From: Cacajao melanocephalus
Taxonomy: Eukaryota; Chordata; Mammalia; Primates; Pitheciidae
Assembly (NCBI GenBank): GCA_963573385.1
Contig: CAUYLG010027030.1
Location: 124,001 to 188,000 of the forward strand
DNA: 64,000 bases
Direction of reading: 5' to 3'
Shown: positions 25,180 to 36,743 of the stretch, in pieces
How positions within the stretch are numbered: position 1 is the stretch's first letter
How the letters are laid out: every line of letters starts with the position of its first letter
Program-made: the position numbers and the translations under genes
The notes under the pieces: generated by a model
What the model saw: only the letters and a program-made list of their open reading frames with translations
What the model was told of the DNA's origin: nothing
The model's database searches: none

Positions 25180-25679
25180 TAGGGTTATCATAACTAAGTA
25201 CCAGAAACAGGTTGACTTTAAAAATACAAATTTATTTTCATAGTTTTGAAAATAGTTTTGAAATAGTTTTGAAGCCTAGAATTAAAAAAAAAAAAAGGTA
25301 TCATAAGGGTCATCATCCCTCTGAGGTCCCTAGGGGGCAAACCTTCTGTGCCTTCTTCAGGTGCTTGTATTTGCTGGCTATACTTTGCTTGAATGTGGGT
25401 GTCTCTGTCTCAGCCTTCACATTGCCTTTTCCGTTTGTGTCTTTGTATTTGTCTTTTGTCTTCACATGGTGTGTCTGTTCTCCTCTCTGTGTGTCTGTGT
25501 CAAAGTGTACCTCTTATAAGGACATTGGTCATAAGATGACGGCCTGTTCTAATCTAATGTGGCTTTTTAAAAATCTGGTTATTTCTACAAAGATTCTATT
25601 CTCAATTAAGGAAGTATCCACAAGTAACAGAGGTTAGGATTTTAACATATACTTAGGGCAGACACAATTCAAACCACAA
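25180..25679 (-). mobile_element. MLT1 LTR (B/C-like), minus strand, inside the old LINE block
   Basis: Opens AGGGTTATCATAACTAAGTACC and ends 'ggcagacacaattcaaaccacaaca', the reverse complement of TGTTGTGGTTTGAATTGTGTC. 'ggttaggattttaacatatac' is the usual MLT1 subterminal block. A 141-codon open frame at 25212-25637 lies wholly inside and is spurious. The A13 run near 25285 is internal. Confidence 0.8.
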
Positions 25680-26338
25680 CAAGTGTATAAGTAATGAATA
25701 TGTGAGGATAATTATATTAATTATAATTATAAAAATCAGAATAAAGTGGCATAATTCAGGAAATAATTAGAAATAAAGGAAAATAAATTACTTTGGATAT
25801 CAAGACTAAATTAGAAGGAACATTACATAGAATAACCACAACAGATTATACCTTCAGAGATAAACCAAGTAAAAACAAAAAAGAAAAACAAAAGGAAAAA
25901 GAAATAAAAGTTTTTTTAAGTTTTGAAAGTAAGTGACAAATGCTACAGATAGTCAATGAACATCCGTGATATGATAAACTGTGTCCCTAAAAGTGAAAAC
26001 AAAATCAGAGGAATAAAAGAAATTCTAAAAAATTATATCTGAACTAAATGTCCCCTGAAATTTAAAAAAAAAAAAGCCATAGCTTCCTGGAGAAATCATT
26101 ATTTGTTGGTCAGAGACAGAAAATGTACAAGATGAGACAGGGAAACTCTGTGATGCTAAATGTCAGGAAGCTTTCAAATGCTACAAATGTCATGTCAAAT
26201 GAAAACAGGATAAAATTCGAAGAGACTTCACTGGCCAATGGCAGGACAATCTGAACTTCAATTGTGATAGCTGCAATGAATTGAGAGCCATCAAATATAT
26301 TTAAGCTGATGAGTTCATAATAGTTGGTAAAATTGAGA
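25680..26338. mobile_element. Old LINE-like block (HAL1-like?), right part
   Basis: A-rich sequence matching the style of 24335-25178, followed at 26080-26330 by 'ttgttggtcagagacag', 'gatgctaaatgtcaggaagc' and 'cactggccaatggcagg', a coherent stretch typical of one ancient element. Its family is not certain. Confidence 0.35.
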
Positions 26339-26339
26339 A

Positions 26340-27312
26340 TGCTACCGGTGGAAGTTACCAGAGTTACTGGTGGTGTTTCTGAATGGGTCTGCAGCAACCT
26401 CAATTCTTGCCTCCTCAGAAGAAAGAATTCAATTGAGGGGCATAAAGCAGAAAAAGAGAATGAGGCAAGTTTCACAGCAGGAGTGGAAGTTTACTTAAAA
26501 AGGCTTTAGAACAGAAAAGAAAAGTATGCTTGGAAGAGACCCAAGCAGCCACGTGGAGGTCAAGTGCAGGGTTTAACCTTAAGCTTAGGACTTTATAGGT
26601 TGGCCCCTTCCTGCACCTTGAATCCCTGTCCCATGATTCTTCCCTGAGGGTGGGCTGCCCACATGAGCTGTGCCCTCCTTACCGTCGGGAAATGAGTATG
26701 TCGCTGTGTGTTTAGAAAATTGTGCGCATGCCCGTCCGAGGCATTATTTCTGTTTCTAGTGGAATGCCCTGGAAGGTCACACTCTGCCATTTTGTCTCTT
26801 AATGCGAATGCTTGGAAAGTTGCTTCTCCCTGGTGTCTACATTCAGTGAACATTTTAGGGCAGCAGGTACGGACCATCAAGAAATGTTCTCTACCTGGTG
26901 CTGGCTGACAATTTACTGAACAGGAGAGTTCCCTAACGTCTTCACAGGACATGCGAATTGATCGCTGCTACTGCTCAAACCCCTTATGGAAGCAGGAGCA
27001 CACAGATGGACAGGTGCAGGAGCCGAGGGCACTGTACTCTGGCCTTACGGCAGCAACTAGAGGTGGGAGCCTGTGACTCCTGGAGCCTAAATGGGTATGT
27101 GATACAGTGTGCTCTTTTAGCCTTACTGTCCACAGATGGCTTAAGTGTTAACCAGCTCAGTGGACACTCTGCCTTTTTGCATGGGCAGAGAGCCAATGTG
27201 ACCCAAGCTCTTGTTCAGCACTCTGGAAGAATCAGGTCACACACAGACTTGAAAGATGGTGAATGTGGGGTTTTATTGGATGGTGGAGATGGCTCTCAGT
27301 GGGACGGATGGG
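26340..27312 (-). mobile_element. ERV1-type LTR, long or composite, minus strand
   Basis: About 970 bp, distinctly G+C-rich with CpGs. On the minus strand a polyadenylation signal AATAAA sits at 27272-27277, and a TATA box (CCTATAAAG) at about 26593-26601. About 100 bp downstream of the TATA box is a mutated AAGTAAA (consistent with an R region), and then a U5-like tail. Two polyadenylation-type signals 780 bp apart suggest either a long composite LTR such as MER52-type or two LTRs abutted near 26955. Three open frames of about 119 codons (26593-26952 minus, 26958-27317 plus) are accidental results of the higher G+C. Confidence 0.6.
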
Positions 27313-27325
27313 GTTAGGGTTAGGG
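27310..27325. repeat. Short telomere-type repeat, 2.5 units of TTAGGG
   Basis: GGGGTTAGGGTTAGGG at the outer edge of the LTR. Confidence 0.85.
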
Positions 27326-28569
27326 TGCGTATCTATAAGTTTATGTAATAAAATTATGTCTAGATCCTGCTAGAAACCTTTTTAGGCTCATATGACATAT
27401 CAAATTAACTTAAAAATTAGGAGACACAAATCTATCTACTCATTTAAGCTTATATTCTGCTCCTTTTAGTCAGCTTACGAGAAAGCTGGCTCACTAAATC
27501 TGAAGATAAATTAAAATATCTTAAGATAAATTTTAGGATGCACAGGATGCTGGAATGAGATCCAGGAATTTGCATTCACACATAACGCAATGAACCTTTA
27601 ACAATCACACCAATCACACTCAGTGAGTAATCTCCCCATTATTTCTTAGTTAATTGCCTACATCTTTTTTTGACTCCAAATAATAAGCACAAATTCTTCA
27701 GAATCTCAGAGAAAAAATTGGGAAACTAAGCACAAGCTATAATTGTCCTAAGAATACACAGTGATTTGTAAAATTGAAAGTTCCTATTTCTTTTCTTCTT
27801 GAAGCCATATTGTAAACTGTTTTAATGAGACTCAACTGAAATTTAAAACAATTTCTTTTTTTTTGTTTAAGTAAATTTGAGTTGTTTTTGGTTATTTGTA
27901 AGACATCTCTCTATTTATTGGAATGTATTCTGCTCCTGTGTAGAGATACGTGCTTTTAATTATGCTTGTTGTAAACATTTGAAGATTAATTTTATTCAAA
28001 TTTATTTTATATTATTAAAGTTTTGAAAATTTGATTTTGGGATTTTTTGCTCTATTAATGTTGCTTTTTATATAGACAAATGATCTTTTAAAATCAGTTA
28101 TCTTACTAAACAATCATATATTATAAATTTAGGACATTACACATTTTAAAGTACTTTATTAATTTATAACAATTATTTTTTATAACTAAAATGTTAAAAT
28201 GTAGAAAACAAAGGAAAGATATTCTACTACATCAAAATTACGCATAAATTTTAAAAACATTCCAATTTTGAAATCCTTTGTAATATTTCTAATTTAATTA
28301 ACATTTGAAACTATTAATGTATGAAAAACTTTGCATCTTGTTATCGAAGACTTTTCTGTACAATTGTTTCAAAGTGAAATTAATGGTCATTTTTAAGAAA
28401 AGAGCATATCATCAGCAAATAATTAGTTTTCCTTTTAATTTCTTTTGCAAAATACATCCTTAACAACTTTAAGAAATATATTTAGTAATTAAATTGATAG
28501 TATGTGGCATTGTTTTATTTTTGCATTTTGTAAAAATGTGTCTATGGTTGTCCTTTGATGTAGTTTATT

Positions 28570-28770
28570 TGTGTGTGTGTGCATATGCATACATGTATGT
28601 GTGTGTATATATACATATACTACATGTATGTATATATAGTATGTATATATGGATGTATACTATATGTGAATATACGTGTATATATTTACATATGTAGGTA
28701 ACAGACATTTGCGCATATATATATGTATGTGTGTGTGTGTGTGTGTGCGTATAGGTAGTATATGTATATT
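28570..28770. repeat. Compound TG / TA / TATG microsatellite
   Basis: (TG)n at 28570-28580, ATGTATGTGTGTGTATATATAC-type compound repeat, and a second (TG)n at about 28727-28747 surrounding alternating purine-pyrimidine DNA. Likely length-variable. Confidence 0.9.
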
Positions 28771-28854
28771 CTCAGATTATGTATAGTAATGTTCATTTGA
28801 TTTTTCCGTTTTCACCCTATCCATGCTATTAATCACCTTAGTTATTCCTTTATT

Positions 28855-28975
28855 ACATTCATTCAACATATTTTTAGAGTGACTCTTAGGTGCAAAAAAT
28901 CCCAAGGTTAAGTAACTTGTTTATAACCACACATCAAACCAGGGACAGAGCCAGGACCTAAAACACAACTTGGCA
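28855..28975 (+). mobile_element. MIR fragment
   Basis: 'attcattcaacatatttttagagtgac' then 'aaggttaagtaacttgtttataaccacac' and 'gggacagagccaggac' are MIR 3' blocks with an internal gap. Confidence 0.5.
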
Positions 28976-29242
28976 AACTGAAATGAGGGCCTTATGAAAA
29001 AGAACACAGCGCTTTGAGAACATTTAAGAAAAAAAAACCCTATTCTAGAGCATGCCTTAAGGACAAGTCATCTAAGGATAGGTACGATTTAATAAGGGAA
29101 AGAAAATAGCTAAAGGCTCTCAAGTCAGAGGGTAGCCTGTACATATTCCCTGCTCTGAGAAGAAACATGGACTGTTCAAGGACTGACTGATCATCAGTGA
29201 GACTGGAAACAGTGAAGAGGAACATATTTTGAGTTGACACTG

Positions 29243-30050
29243 AAGATGGAAATAGGGATCAAGTCATGCAGGGCTTTGTGTGTGAGGAAAAGAATTTGGG
29301 CTTCATCTAAAGAACATGTGCAAGTTTTAATTCCCTATGGAGAGTTGGGGGAAGGTGTGAGTATAAGGAATTGACATATATGCAGAATGGTTTTTGGAAA
29401 GATTACTTTGTCTAAGATGAGAGAGGGTGGGGAAGAGTGAATCTAAGGGAAATCAGGTGGTAGTATATTACAGTAGTCCAGATGAGAGATAGTGGTAGTA
29501 TTTACTGAGATGATAATGTTGAAGATGGGAAAAAAGTGGTTAATCTAAGAGAAAATCGAGATTTTGAGATGAATTAGAAATGAGAGTGAGGGAAAGTGAG
29601 GTAATAAGAAAAGATCATAGATTTGTGGTAAAGCAAGTGGATAAATAACGGTGCCAATTTCTAAGGAAGAAAATACAAGAAGATAAGCAGATTGGGGGAG
29701 TTGATAATGGTGGGAGAAATATTTAATTGTTTCTTGACATATGGTTTGATTTGCATTCAAGTCATGCAAATTCAGGAGCTAGTGTGATAGGCAGAAAACT
29801 AAATGATCTAGGACAAAGCCTTGAGGAACCCAGATATTTTCGCTGCTGATAGAAGGCAGTAATGCAAAGAAGATAGTTTTAACATCCAACGATACAGAAG
29901 GAAAACTAGGATAGGGCGGTCAAGGCACAGTGTTGCTTCAAGAAGGAAGGAGTTGCATCAACGGCAGCCAATAGGCCAAGGAAGATACAAGTTTCCAAGT
30001 GTCTATTTGGCTTAGTAACCAAGAAGTTCTTGGAAATTTTAAAGTTGTTT
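29243..30050 (+). mobile_element. Ancient interspersed repeat (family not named)
   Basis: 'tcatgcagggctttgtgtgtgaggaaaagaatttgggcttcat', 'ttacagtagtccagatgagagatagtggtag' and 'aagccttgaggaacccag' occur in this order in a common old mammalian repeat. I recognise the sequence but cannot place the family name with confidence. Confidence 0.45.
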
Positions 30051-31193
30051 TGATGAACTGCTAAGTGTAATGCAAATAAGACTATGTTTCTTGTTAATTA
30101 GAGGTGAGGCAATGAAAATAATGAGTAATGAGAACTCTTTTAAAATGTTGGCTATGAAGAAGAGGGGAAAAATAATTAGAATGTCAACTGGAGTGATACA
30201 CTCCTCTAGTAGACCTTATCAGATAATGATACCTTCAAATAATATAGTGTTTATAGGTGTTATAATCTAATATGTATTATATGCTGTAATATGAATCAAA
30301 TTAGAAGACAATTTTAATGATATTTAAACAAAAACAATTAGAGAATTGTGAATATCCTTTTCATATTTGTATCTACATTTTTCAAATCAGTTACCTGAAG
30401 CAAAGTAGGCAAACAATAAATATTCATTTGAATGAATGAAGCTCAGCATATTGCTTATGGTTTAAAGAGTAGAGAGAACATTTTAGAAGTTCCTTCCTTC
30501 AAGTAGCTTTGAATTATTTCTAATTAGAAATGATTTTATCACCATCTTATATGGTTTTTAAAAGAAAGTTCTCAAATGACTTCTAAAACCAAAATGTAAA
30601 TTATTAGCTAGCAACCCTTATTATTATTCAAAAAGAGAAAATAATTTACAAACTTGAACTTTGCCAAGTGTTTGCCATAAATAAAATGTGTAATCATCAG
30701 TGCCAAAGCAATTTCTAAGGGTTTGGGGCTAAGTAACTAAATGAGTATTCATATAATCTGTAACATGGTTTAAAACATTCATAAATATATATATCCCAGT
30801 AAACTTGAACTGTATGAGTAAACAAAATGATTCTTTTAAAAACTTATAAATATGTATAACCACATAAAATGTACAAATATGTGTAATATATAAAAACTGC
30901 TTAAATAATCCACAATATTTGCTGGATAGCTCAGAATAACACCACAGTAGAATACTTCACTGATAGTCCCATACAACATGGTGATAGTTTGCAGGGTCAC
31001 TGATGAACAAATCAAATATTCTGAAGCTCAGGTAAGAAAATAAAATGGCCCCAAAAGATGTTAAAGGTATACTAAAGGGAATTAATGAATCTATAAGTTA
31101 ACATGCAAACATGGTAATAACACCTTTAGATCATCTTATAAAGGCATAAAAACAAAATACCTAATGTAGTTCCCTACAGTGTAGCTCCCTTAC
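30051..31193. other. Unassigned AT-rich stretch
   Basis: A 66-codon frame at 30070-30270 has no domain. No named repeat. Confidence 0.5.
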
Positions 31194-31202
31194 ATTATCC
31201 AG

Positions 31203-31515
31203 TTTTTTTAGTTTTTTATTTATTTTGAGAAGGAGTCTCACTTCATCCCTCAGGCTGGTGTGCCGTGGTGCAACCTCGGCTCACTGTAATCTCCCCCTCC
31301 CGGGTTCAAGTGATTCTCCTTCCTTAGCATCCTGAGTAGCTGGGATTACAGGTGCACATCACCACACTCAGCTAACTTTTGTATTGTTTTTTTAGTAGAG
31401 ATAGGGTTTCACCACATTGGCCAGGCTGGTCTCAAACTACTGACCTCAGGTGATCTGCCCATACTGGCCTCCCAAAATGCTGTGATTACAGGTGTCAGCC
31501 ACCGTGTCCGGCCAT
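31203..31515 (-). mobile_element. AluS, full length, minus strand, with 11-bp target-site duplication
   Basis: Opens with a T-rich tail then GAGAAGGAGTCTCACTTC, contains 'gtattgtttttttagtagag', and ends GCCACCGTGTCCGGCCA. S-type features: 'gacctcaggtgatctgccc'. Flanking duplication ATTATCCAGTT occurs at 31194-31204 and 31516-31526, typical of L1-mediated insertion. Confidence 0.96.
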
Positions 31516-31526
31516 ATTATCCAGTT

Positions 31527-33041
31527 ATAAAATGAATTTAAGAACTACTTGGGTTGACATGCATTATATTACCTTGTTCATGTTCAGCAAAATAAATGTA
31601 ATAATAGAAACAATAATAATTGCCTGAGTGCTTCAAATCAAAGTTAATATCGATAGCTATGTTCAGGGCAATATGTAAATTTAAATTAAGAAATATATCA
31701 GAAATGACATTTTTGAAAAATACTACTTTAAAGAAAAATTAATTGCACTTCTGCTTGTATGAAACCATATTTTGGATTATGCTTAAGCACCATTTTGCCC
31801 CCATAATTCTAGGGATTCTTCAAATATAATTCATCAATTAGTTAATAGTGGGCCAGTAGATCTCTTCCTGGCATGTGATTGCTAAAGATTCTGAAAGTCT
31901 AGGCATTAGAAATTTGAGGAGTCCTTTACTCAATTCAAGTATCATTATTAGAAAGTTATCCTGTGCATGACTATCTTTCTGAAGTCTGAAAGATAGTTTT
32001 GAATAATGCAACTCTTTACAACATGGCAATTTGCCCCCCAAGATCATTCAAATTTTTAAAATAGTAAAGACTTGCATAACATTGACTAAAATAAGAAAAT
32101 CATATTGTGTGCTATGAGGTCATGAAAGAAAGATTAGTTCTGAGCAGTAAATGTCCTATGAATGAGTTAAAAGTATCAAACAGATAATATATGCCAGAAA
32201 CTAGGCACTGGGTGTTATGATCATTCCATTAAGTCTTATCCGCTGAAAGTGATTTATATATTTTCTGCTTAACTATATTAGTAATACAGTTATTTATATA
32301 AAATATATATTTATATTCAACTATATATATAGTTGAAGATAGTTATGTATCAATATGCATATATAAACATTTTAAACTTTGTGAAATTTTTAGAACAAAA
32401 TATCTCAAAAATATTTTATTAACCCATAAAGATTTTATAGTGAGTAACAATATTAAATGATGCATATTGCTTATAAAATGTATTTTACTACATGTTGAAT
32501 TTCCTGTCTTCAGATACTGATAATAACATAAAAGCTGAACTTAACCAAACACAGTAAAGGTTACCCTTTTTAGTTAGGTTTACATATTATACAAAATTTA
32601 CTTGGGCTAATTGGCATGAAAAATGAATGTAATGAGGATATGTATTATAAAATAGTTGATCACTACTGTATAGATCTCTTCTGACAAAAGCTTAGTTTAT
32701 GATTTCATTTTATATTAAGAAAATGGGTTTGGAAACAGGAGTAGGTTTAATCAAAGTGTAATTGGATGTCACCAAAATCTTATCACTTCTGGTATATAAG
32801 GGGAAAGGTGATCACCAAAGGGCGAGAAGCAATGCCTGGTCATGTCCATAGAGGTAGACCATTGACCTCTCTTCTCTGACCCTTCTAAAACTTAAGTGTC
32901 CAGATCTCCTCTGATCTCCAAAATTTCAAAGGATTGGAAGACACATTCCCAACAGAGATCAAAGGAATGAGTGTGAATAAATTCTGAGTGTATCTAACTA
33001 GAAATGTGCTTGTAGATTTTGTTACAGCTTGTTTCAGTATC
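31527..33041. other. Unassigned AT-rich stretch
   Basis: TATA-rich sequence near 32280-32360 (an imperfect inverted repeat 'atatatagttgaa/ttcaactatatat'). 32790-32960 is slightly less AT-rich and unidentified. No coding region. Confidence 0.5.
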
Positions 33042-33054
33042 TCAATTTATTTTC
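33042..33054. repeat. Target-site duplication of the rearranged L1, left copy
   Basis: TCAATTTATTTTC, identical to 36744-36756. Confidence 0.9.
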
Positions 33055-33266
33055 TTCTTTTTTTAATACTTTAAGTTCTGGGATACATGTGCAGAACATG
33101 CAGGTTTGTTACATAGGTACACATGTGTCATGGTGGTTTGCTGCACCCATCAACTCATCATCTACATTAGGTATTTCTCCTAATGCTATCCCTCCTGTTG
33201 CCCCACACTGTCCAATAGGCCCTGGTGTGTGATGTTCCCCTCCCTGTGTCCATGTGTTTTCATTGT
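33055..33266 (-). other. L1 3' UTR and short tail
   Basis: About 212 bp between the ORF2 stop and the A-rich end. It includes the reverse complements of the standard UTR blocks 'ggtttgttacataggtacac' and 'ctggtgtgtgatgttcccc'. The tail is short (A7 plus A-rich). Confidence 0.88.
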
Positions 33267-34798
33267 TCAACTCCCATTTATGAGTGAGAACACGAGGTGT
33301 TTGGCTTTCTGGTCCTGTGCTAGTTTGCTGAGAATTATGGTTTCCAGCTTCATCCATGTCCCTGCAAAGGACATGAACTCATTTTTTATGGCTATATAGT
33401 ATTCCATGGTGTACATATACCACATTTTCTTTATCCAGTCTATCATTGATGAGCATTTGGGCTGGTTCCAAGTTTGCTATTTTGAATACTGCTGAAATAA
33501 ACATACATGTGCATGTGTCTTTATAGTAGAATGATTTATAATTCTTTGGGCATATGTCCAGTAAAGGGATTGCTGGGTCAAATGGTATTTCTGGTTCTAG
33601 ATCTTTGAGGAATTGCTACACTGTCTTCTACAATAGTTGAACTAATTTACACTCTCACCAACAGTGGAAACACATTTTTATTTCTCCACATCCTCTCTGA
33701 CATCTGTTGTTTTCTGACTTTTTAATGATTGCTGTTCTAACTGGTATGAGATGATGTCTCAATGTGGTTTTGATTTGCATTTCTCTAATGACCAGTGATG
33801 ATGAGCTTTTTTTCATATGTTTGTTGGCTGCACAAATGTCTTCTTTTGAGAAGTGTCTGTTCATATCCTTCACCCACTTTTTGATGGGGTTGTTTGTTTT
33901 TGTTTTGTAAATTTGTTTAAATTCTTTGTAGATTCTGGATATTAGCCTTTTGTCAGATGGATAGATTGCAAAAATTTTCTCCCATTCTGTAGTTTGCCTT
34001 TTCACTCTGATGATAAGTTTCTTTCACTGTGAAGAAACTCTTTAGTCTAAAATCTATTTTGGCTTTTGTTGCAATTGCTTTTGGTGTTTTAGTCATGAAA
34101 TCTTTGCCCATGCCTATGTCCTGAATAGTATTGTCTAGGTTTTCATCTAGGGTTTTTATGGTTTTAGGTCTTGCATTTAAGTCTTTAATTCATTTTGAGT
34201 TAATTTTTGTATAAGGTGTAAGGAAGGAGTCCAGTTTCAGTTTTCTGCATATGGCTAGCCCGTTTTCCCAAAACCATTTATTAAATAGGGAATCCTTTCC
34301 CCATTAATTGTCTTTGTCAGTTTTTCAAAGATCAGATGTTTTTAAATGCCTCTTTTCTGTTCCATTGGTCTACATCTCTGTTTTGGTACCAGTACCATGG
34401 TGTTTTGGTTACTGTAGCCTGTAGTATAGTTTGAAGTCAGGTAGTATGATGCCCCACCTTTGTTCTTTTTGCTTAGGATTGTCTTGGCTATATGGGATCT
34501 TTTTTGGTTTCATATGAAATTTAAAGTAGTTTTTCTAGTTATGTGAAGAAAGTCAATGGTAGCTTAATGGGAATAGTATTGAATCTATAAATTACTTTGG
34601 GCTACTATGGCCATTTTCATGATATTGATTCTTCTTATCCATGAACATGGAATATTTTTCCATTTGTTTGTGTCCTCTCTTATTTCCTTGAGCAGTGGTT
34701 TGTAGTTCTCATTGAAGTGGTCCTTCATATCCTTTGTAAGTTGTATTTCTAGGTATTTTATTCTCTTTGTAGCAATTGTGAATGAGAGTTCACTCATG
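33267..34798 (-). pseudogene. L1 ORF2p pseudogene, 3' portion (C-terminal part)
   Basis: Non-LTR retrotransposon ORF2, which in an active L1 encodes an endonuclease and reverse transcriptase acting in target-primed reverse transcription. This part covers the region after the reverse-transcriptase core to the stop codon, which on the minus strand is TGA at 33269-33267. Recognisable peptide runs include [19 protein letters not shown] and [18 protein letters not shown] (33655-34005) and the first conserved stretch [19 protein letters not shown] (34585-34797). The frame is broken by several stops and frameshifts, so no full protein can be made. It begins abruptly at the inversion junction. Confidence 0.9.
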
Positions 34799-35480
34799 CT
34801 TAGACTATCACATAATAATAGAGGGAGACTTTAACACCCCACCTCAATATTAGACAGATCAATGAGACAGAAAATTAACAAGGATATTCAGGACTTGAAC
34901 TGGCCCTGAACCAAGCAGACCTAATAGACATCTGCAGAACTCTCCACACCAAATCAACAGAATATATATTCTTCTCAGCACCACATTGCACTTATTCTAA
35001 AATTAACCATATAATTGGAAGTAAAACACTCATCAGCAAATGCAAAAGAACAGAAATCATAACAGTCTCTCAGACCACAGTGCAATCAAATTAGAACTCA
35101 CTCAAAACTGCACAATTATATGGAAACTGAACAACCTTCTCCTGAATGAATACTGGGTAAATAATGAAATTAAGGCAGAAATAAGTAAGTTCTTTGAAAC
35201 CAATGAGAACAAAGACACAGTGTACCAGAATCTCTGGGGCACAGCAAAAGCAGTGTTTAGAGGGAAATTTACAGGACTAAATGACCACATGAGAAAGAGG
35301 GAAATATCTAAAATTAACACCCTAACATCACAGTTAAAAGAACTCGAGAAGCAAGAACAAACAAATTCAAGAACTAGCAGAAGAGAAGAAATAACTAAGA
35401 TCAGAGAAGAACGGAAGGAGATAGAGACATGAAAAACTCCCTTCAAAAGATCAGTGAATTCAGGAGCTGGTTTTTTGAAA

Positions 35481-35494
35481 ATATTAACAAAATA
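35481..35494. repeat. Target-site duplication of the half-Alu, left copy
   Basis: ATATTAACAAAATA; the right copy at 35625-35638 differs at one base. Confidence 0.85.
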
Positions 35495-35624
35495 GGCCAG
35501 GTGCGGTGGCTCACTCCTGTAATCCTAGCACTTTGGGAGGCTGAGGTGGGTGGATCACTTGAGGTCAGGAGTTCAAGATCAGTCTGGCCATCATGGTGAA
35601 ACCCCTTCTTTAAAAAATATATAT
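35495..35624 (+). mobile_element. Alu left-arm only (130 bp), inserted in L1 ORF2
   Basis: Starts at the true Alu 5' end (GGCCAGGTGCGGTGGCTCAC) and stops after 'gtgaaaccccttctt' with a short A-rich, then (TA)n tail. The diagnostic 'cttgaggtcaggagttcaagatcag' is S-type, not the old FLAM type. The flanking 14-bp duplication (one mismatch) indicates insertion by target-primed reverse transcription rather than later deletion. A minus-strand open frame at 35443-35634 is its antisense and not a gene. Confidence 0.9.
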
Positions 35625-35638
35625 ATATTAACAAGATA
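35625..35638. repeat. Target-site duplication of the half-Alu, right copy
   Basis: ATATTAACAAGATA. Confidence 0.85.
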
Positions 35639-36743
35639 GATAGACTGCCAGCCAGTGTAATAAAGAAGAAAAGAGTGAAGAATCAAACAGACACAATAAA
35701 AATGATAAAGGGGATATCACCACTGATCTCACAGATATACAAACTACCGTCAGAGAATACCATAAACAACTTTATGCAAATAAATTAGAAAATCTAGAAG
35801 AAATAGATAAATTCCTGGACACAGACACTGTCCCAAGACTAAACCAGGAAGGAGTTGAATCCCCAAATAGACTAATAATAAGTTCTGAAATTGAGGCAGC
35901 AATTAATAGCCTACCAACCAAAAAGAGCCCAAGAGCAGTCAGATTCACAGCCAAATTCTACAAGAAGTACAAAGAGGAGCTGGTACCATTCCTTTGAAAC
36001 TATTCTAAACAATAGAAAAAGAGGAACTCCTTCCTAACGAATTTTATGAGGCTAGCATCATCCTGATACCAAATTTTGGCAGACACACACACGCAGAAAA
36101 CAAAATTTCAAGACGTTATCCATGATGAACATCTATGCGAATATCCTCAATAAAATACTGGCAAACCAAATCCAGCAGTGCATCAAAAAGCTTATCCACC
36201 ACAATCAAGTCGGCTTCATCCCTGGGATGCAAGGCTGATTCAACATACACAAATCAATAAATATAATCCGTCACATAAACAGAACCAATGACAAAAACCA
36301 CATGATTACCTCAATAGATGCAGAAAAGGCCTTGAATAAAAGTCAACACTGCTTCAAGCTAAAAACATGCAATACACTAGGTATTGATGGAATGTATCTC
36401 AAAATAATAAGAGCTTTTTATGACAACTCACAGCCAATATCATACTGAATGGGCAAAAGCTGGAAGCATTCCCTTTGAAAACCGGCACAAGACAAGGATG
36501 CCCTCTCTCACTACTCCTCTTCAACATAGTAGTGGACGTTCATGCCAGGGAAATCAGGCAAGAGAAAGAAATAAAGGGAATAGGAAGAGAGGAAGTCAAA
36601 TTTTCTCTATTTGGAGATGACATGATTATATATTTAGAAAAACACCATCCTCTCAGCCCAGAAATTCCTTAAGCTGATAAGAAACTTCAGCAAAGTCTCA
36701 GGATACAAAATCAATGTGCAAAAACCACAAGCATTCCTATACA

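Larger units (their letters stand above)
27330..29242. other. Unassigned AT-rich stretch with microsatellite and MIR-like block
   Basis: A large TG/TATG microsatellite occupies 28570-28770. 28855-28975 has a MIR-like tail ('ttaagtaacttgtttataaccacacatcaaaccagggacagagccagg'). The rest shows nothing I can name. Confidence 0.45.
33055..36743. mobile_element. L1 with inverted 5' part (twin priming), 3' end on the left
   Basis: A single retrotransposition product about 3.7 kb long. 33055-34798 is minus-strand L1: short tail, 3' UTR and the 3' part of ORF2. 34799-36743 is plus-strand L1 ORF2 from the endonuclease domain onward, ending near the position where the minus part begins. The element is bounded by the perfect 13-bp duplication TCAATTTATTTTC. 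At the inversion junction (34798/34799) the endonuclease part abuts the reverse-transcriptase/C-terminal part. A few tens of L1 bases between the two parts were lost, as usual in twin priming. The 3' UTR style (GTGTGTGATGTTCCCC) points to an L1PA/L1PB-age element. A half-Alu interrupts the plus part. Confidence 0.93.
34799..36743 (+). pseudogene. L1 ORF2p pseudogene, inverted 5' portion (endonuclease C-terminus and reverse transcriptase)
   Basis: Plus-strand ORF2 sequence from the middle of the endonuclease domain to just past the reverse-transcriptase active site. The endonuclease motif GDF-N-TP and the SDHS triplet (near 35065) are preserved in the longest frame (35040-35432, 130 codons). 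The FADD catalytic motif of the reverse transcriptase reads FGDD (36610-36621), so alanine is replaced by glycine but both aspartates remain. RQGCPLS is intact nearby. Stops, frameshifts and a 130-bp Alu insertion disable the frame. It cannot be expressed as ORF2p because it is inverted relative to the rest of the element. Confidence 0.9.

Noticed and set aside
25212..25637. 141-codon open frame, the longest in the window
   Set aside because: Lies entirely within a minus-strand MLT1 LTR; composition is low-complexity and no domain is visible.
26593..27317. Two or three open frames of about 119 codons in a G+C-rich region
   Set aside because: They are inside an ERV LTR and overlap on opposite strands; no gene-like features.
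27310..27325. Interstitial telomeric repeat indicating an ancestral chromosome fusion
   Set aside because: Only 2.5 hexamers next to an LTR; too short to mean a fusion.
36420..36672. Short plus-strand frames with reverse-transcriptase motif as a possible domesticated gene
   Set aside because: Part of the inverted L1 segment with stops on both sides.
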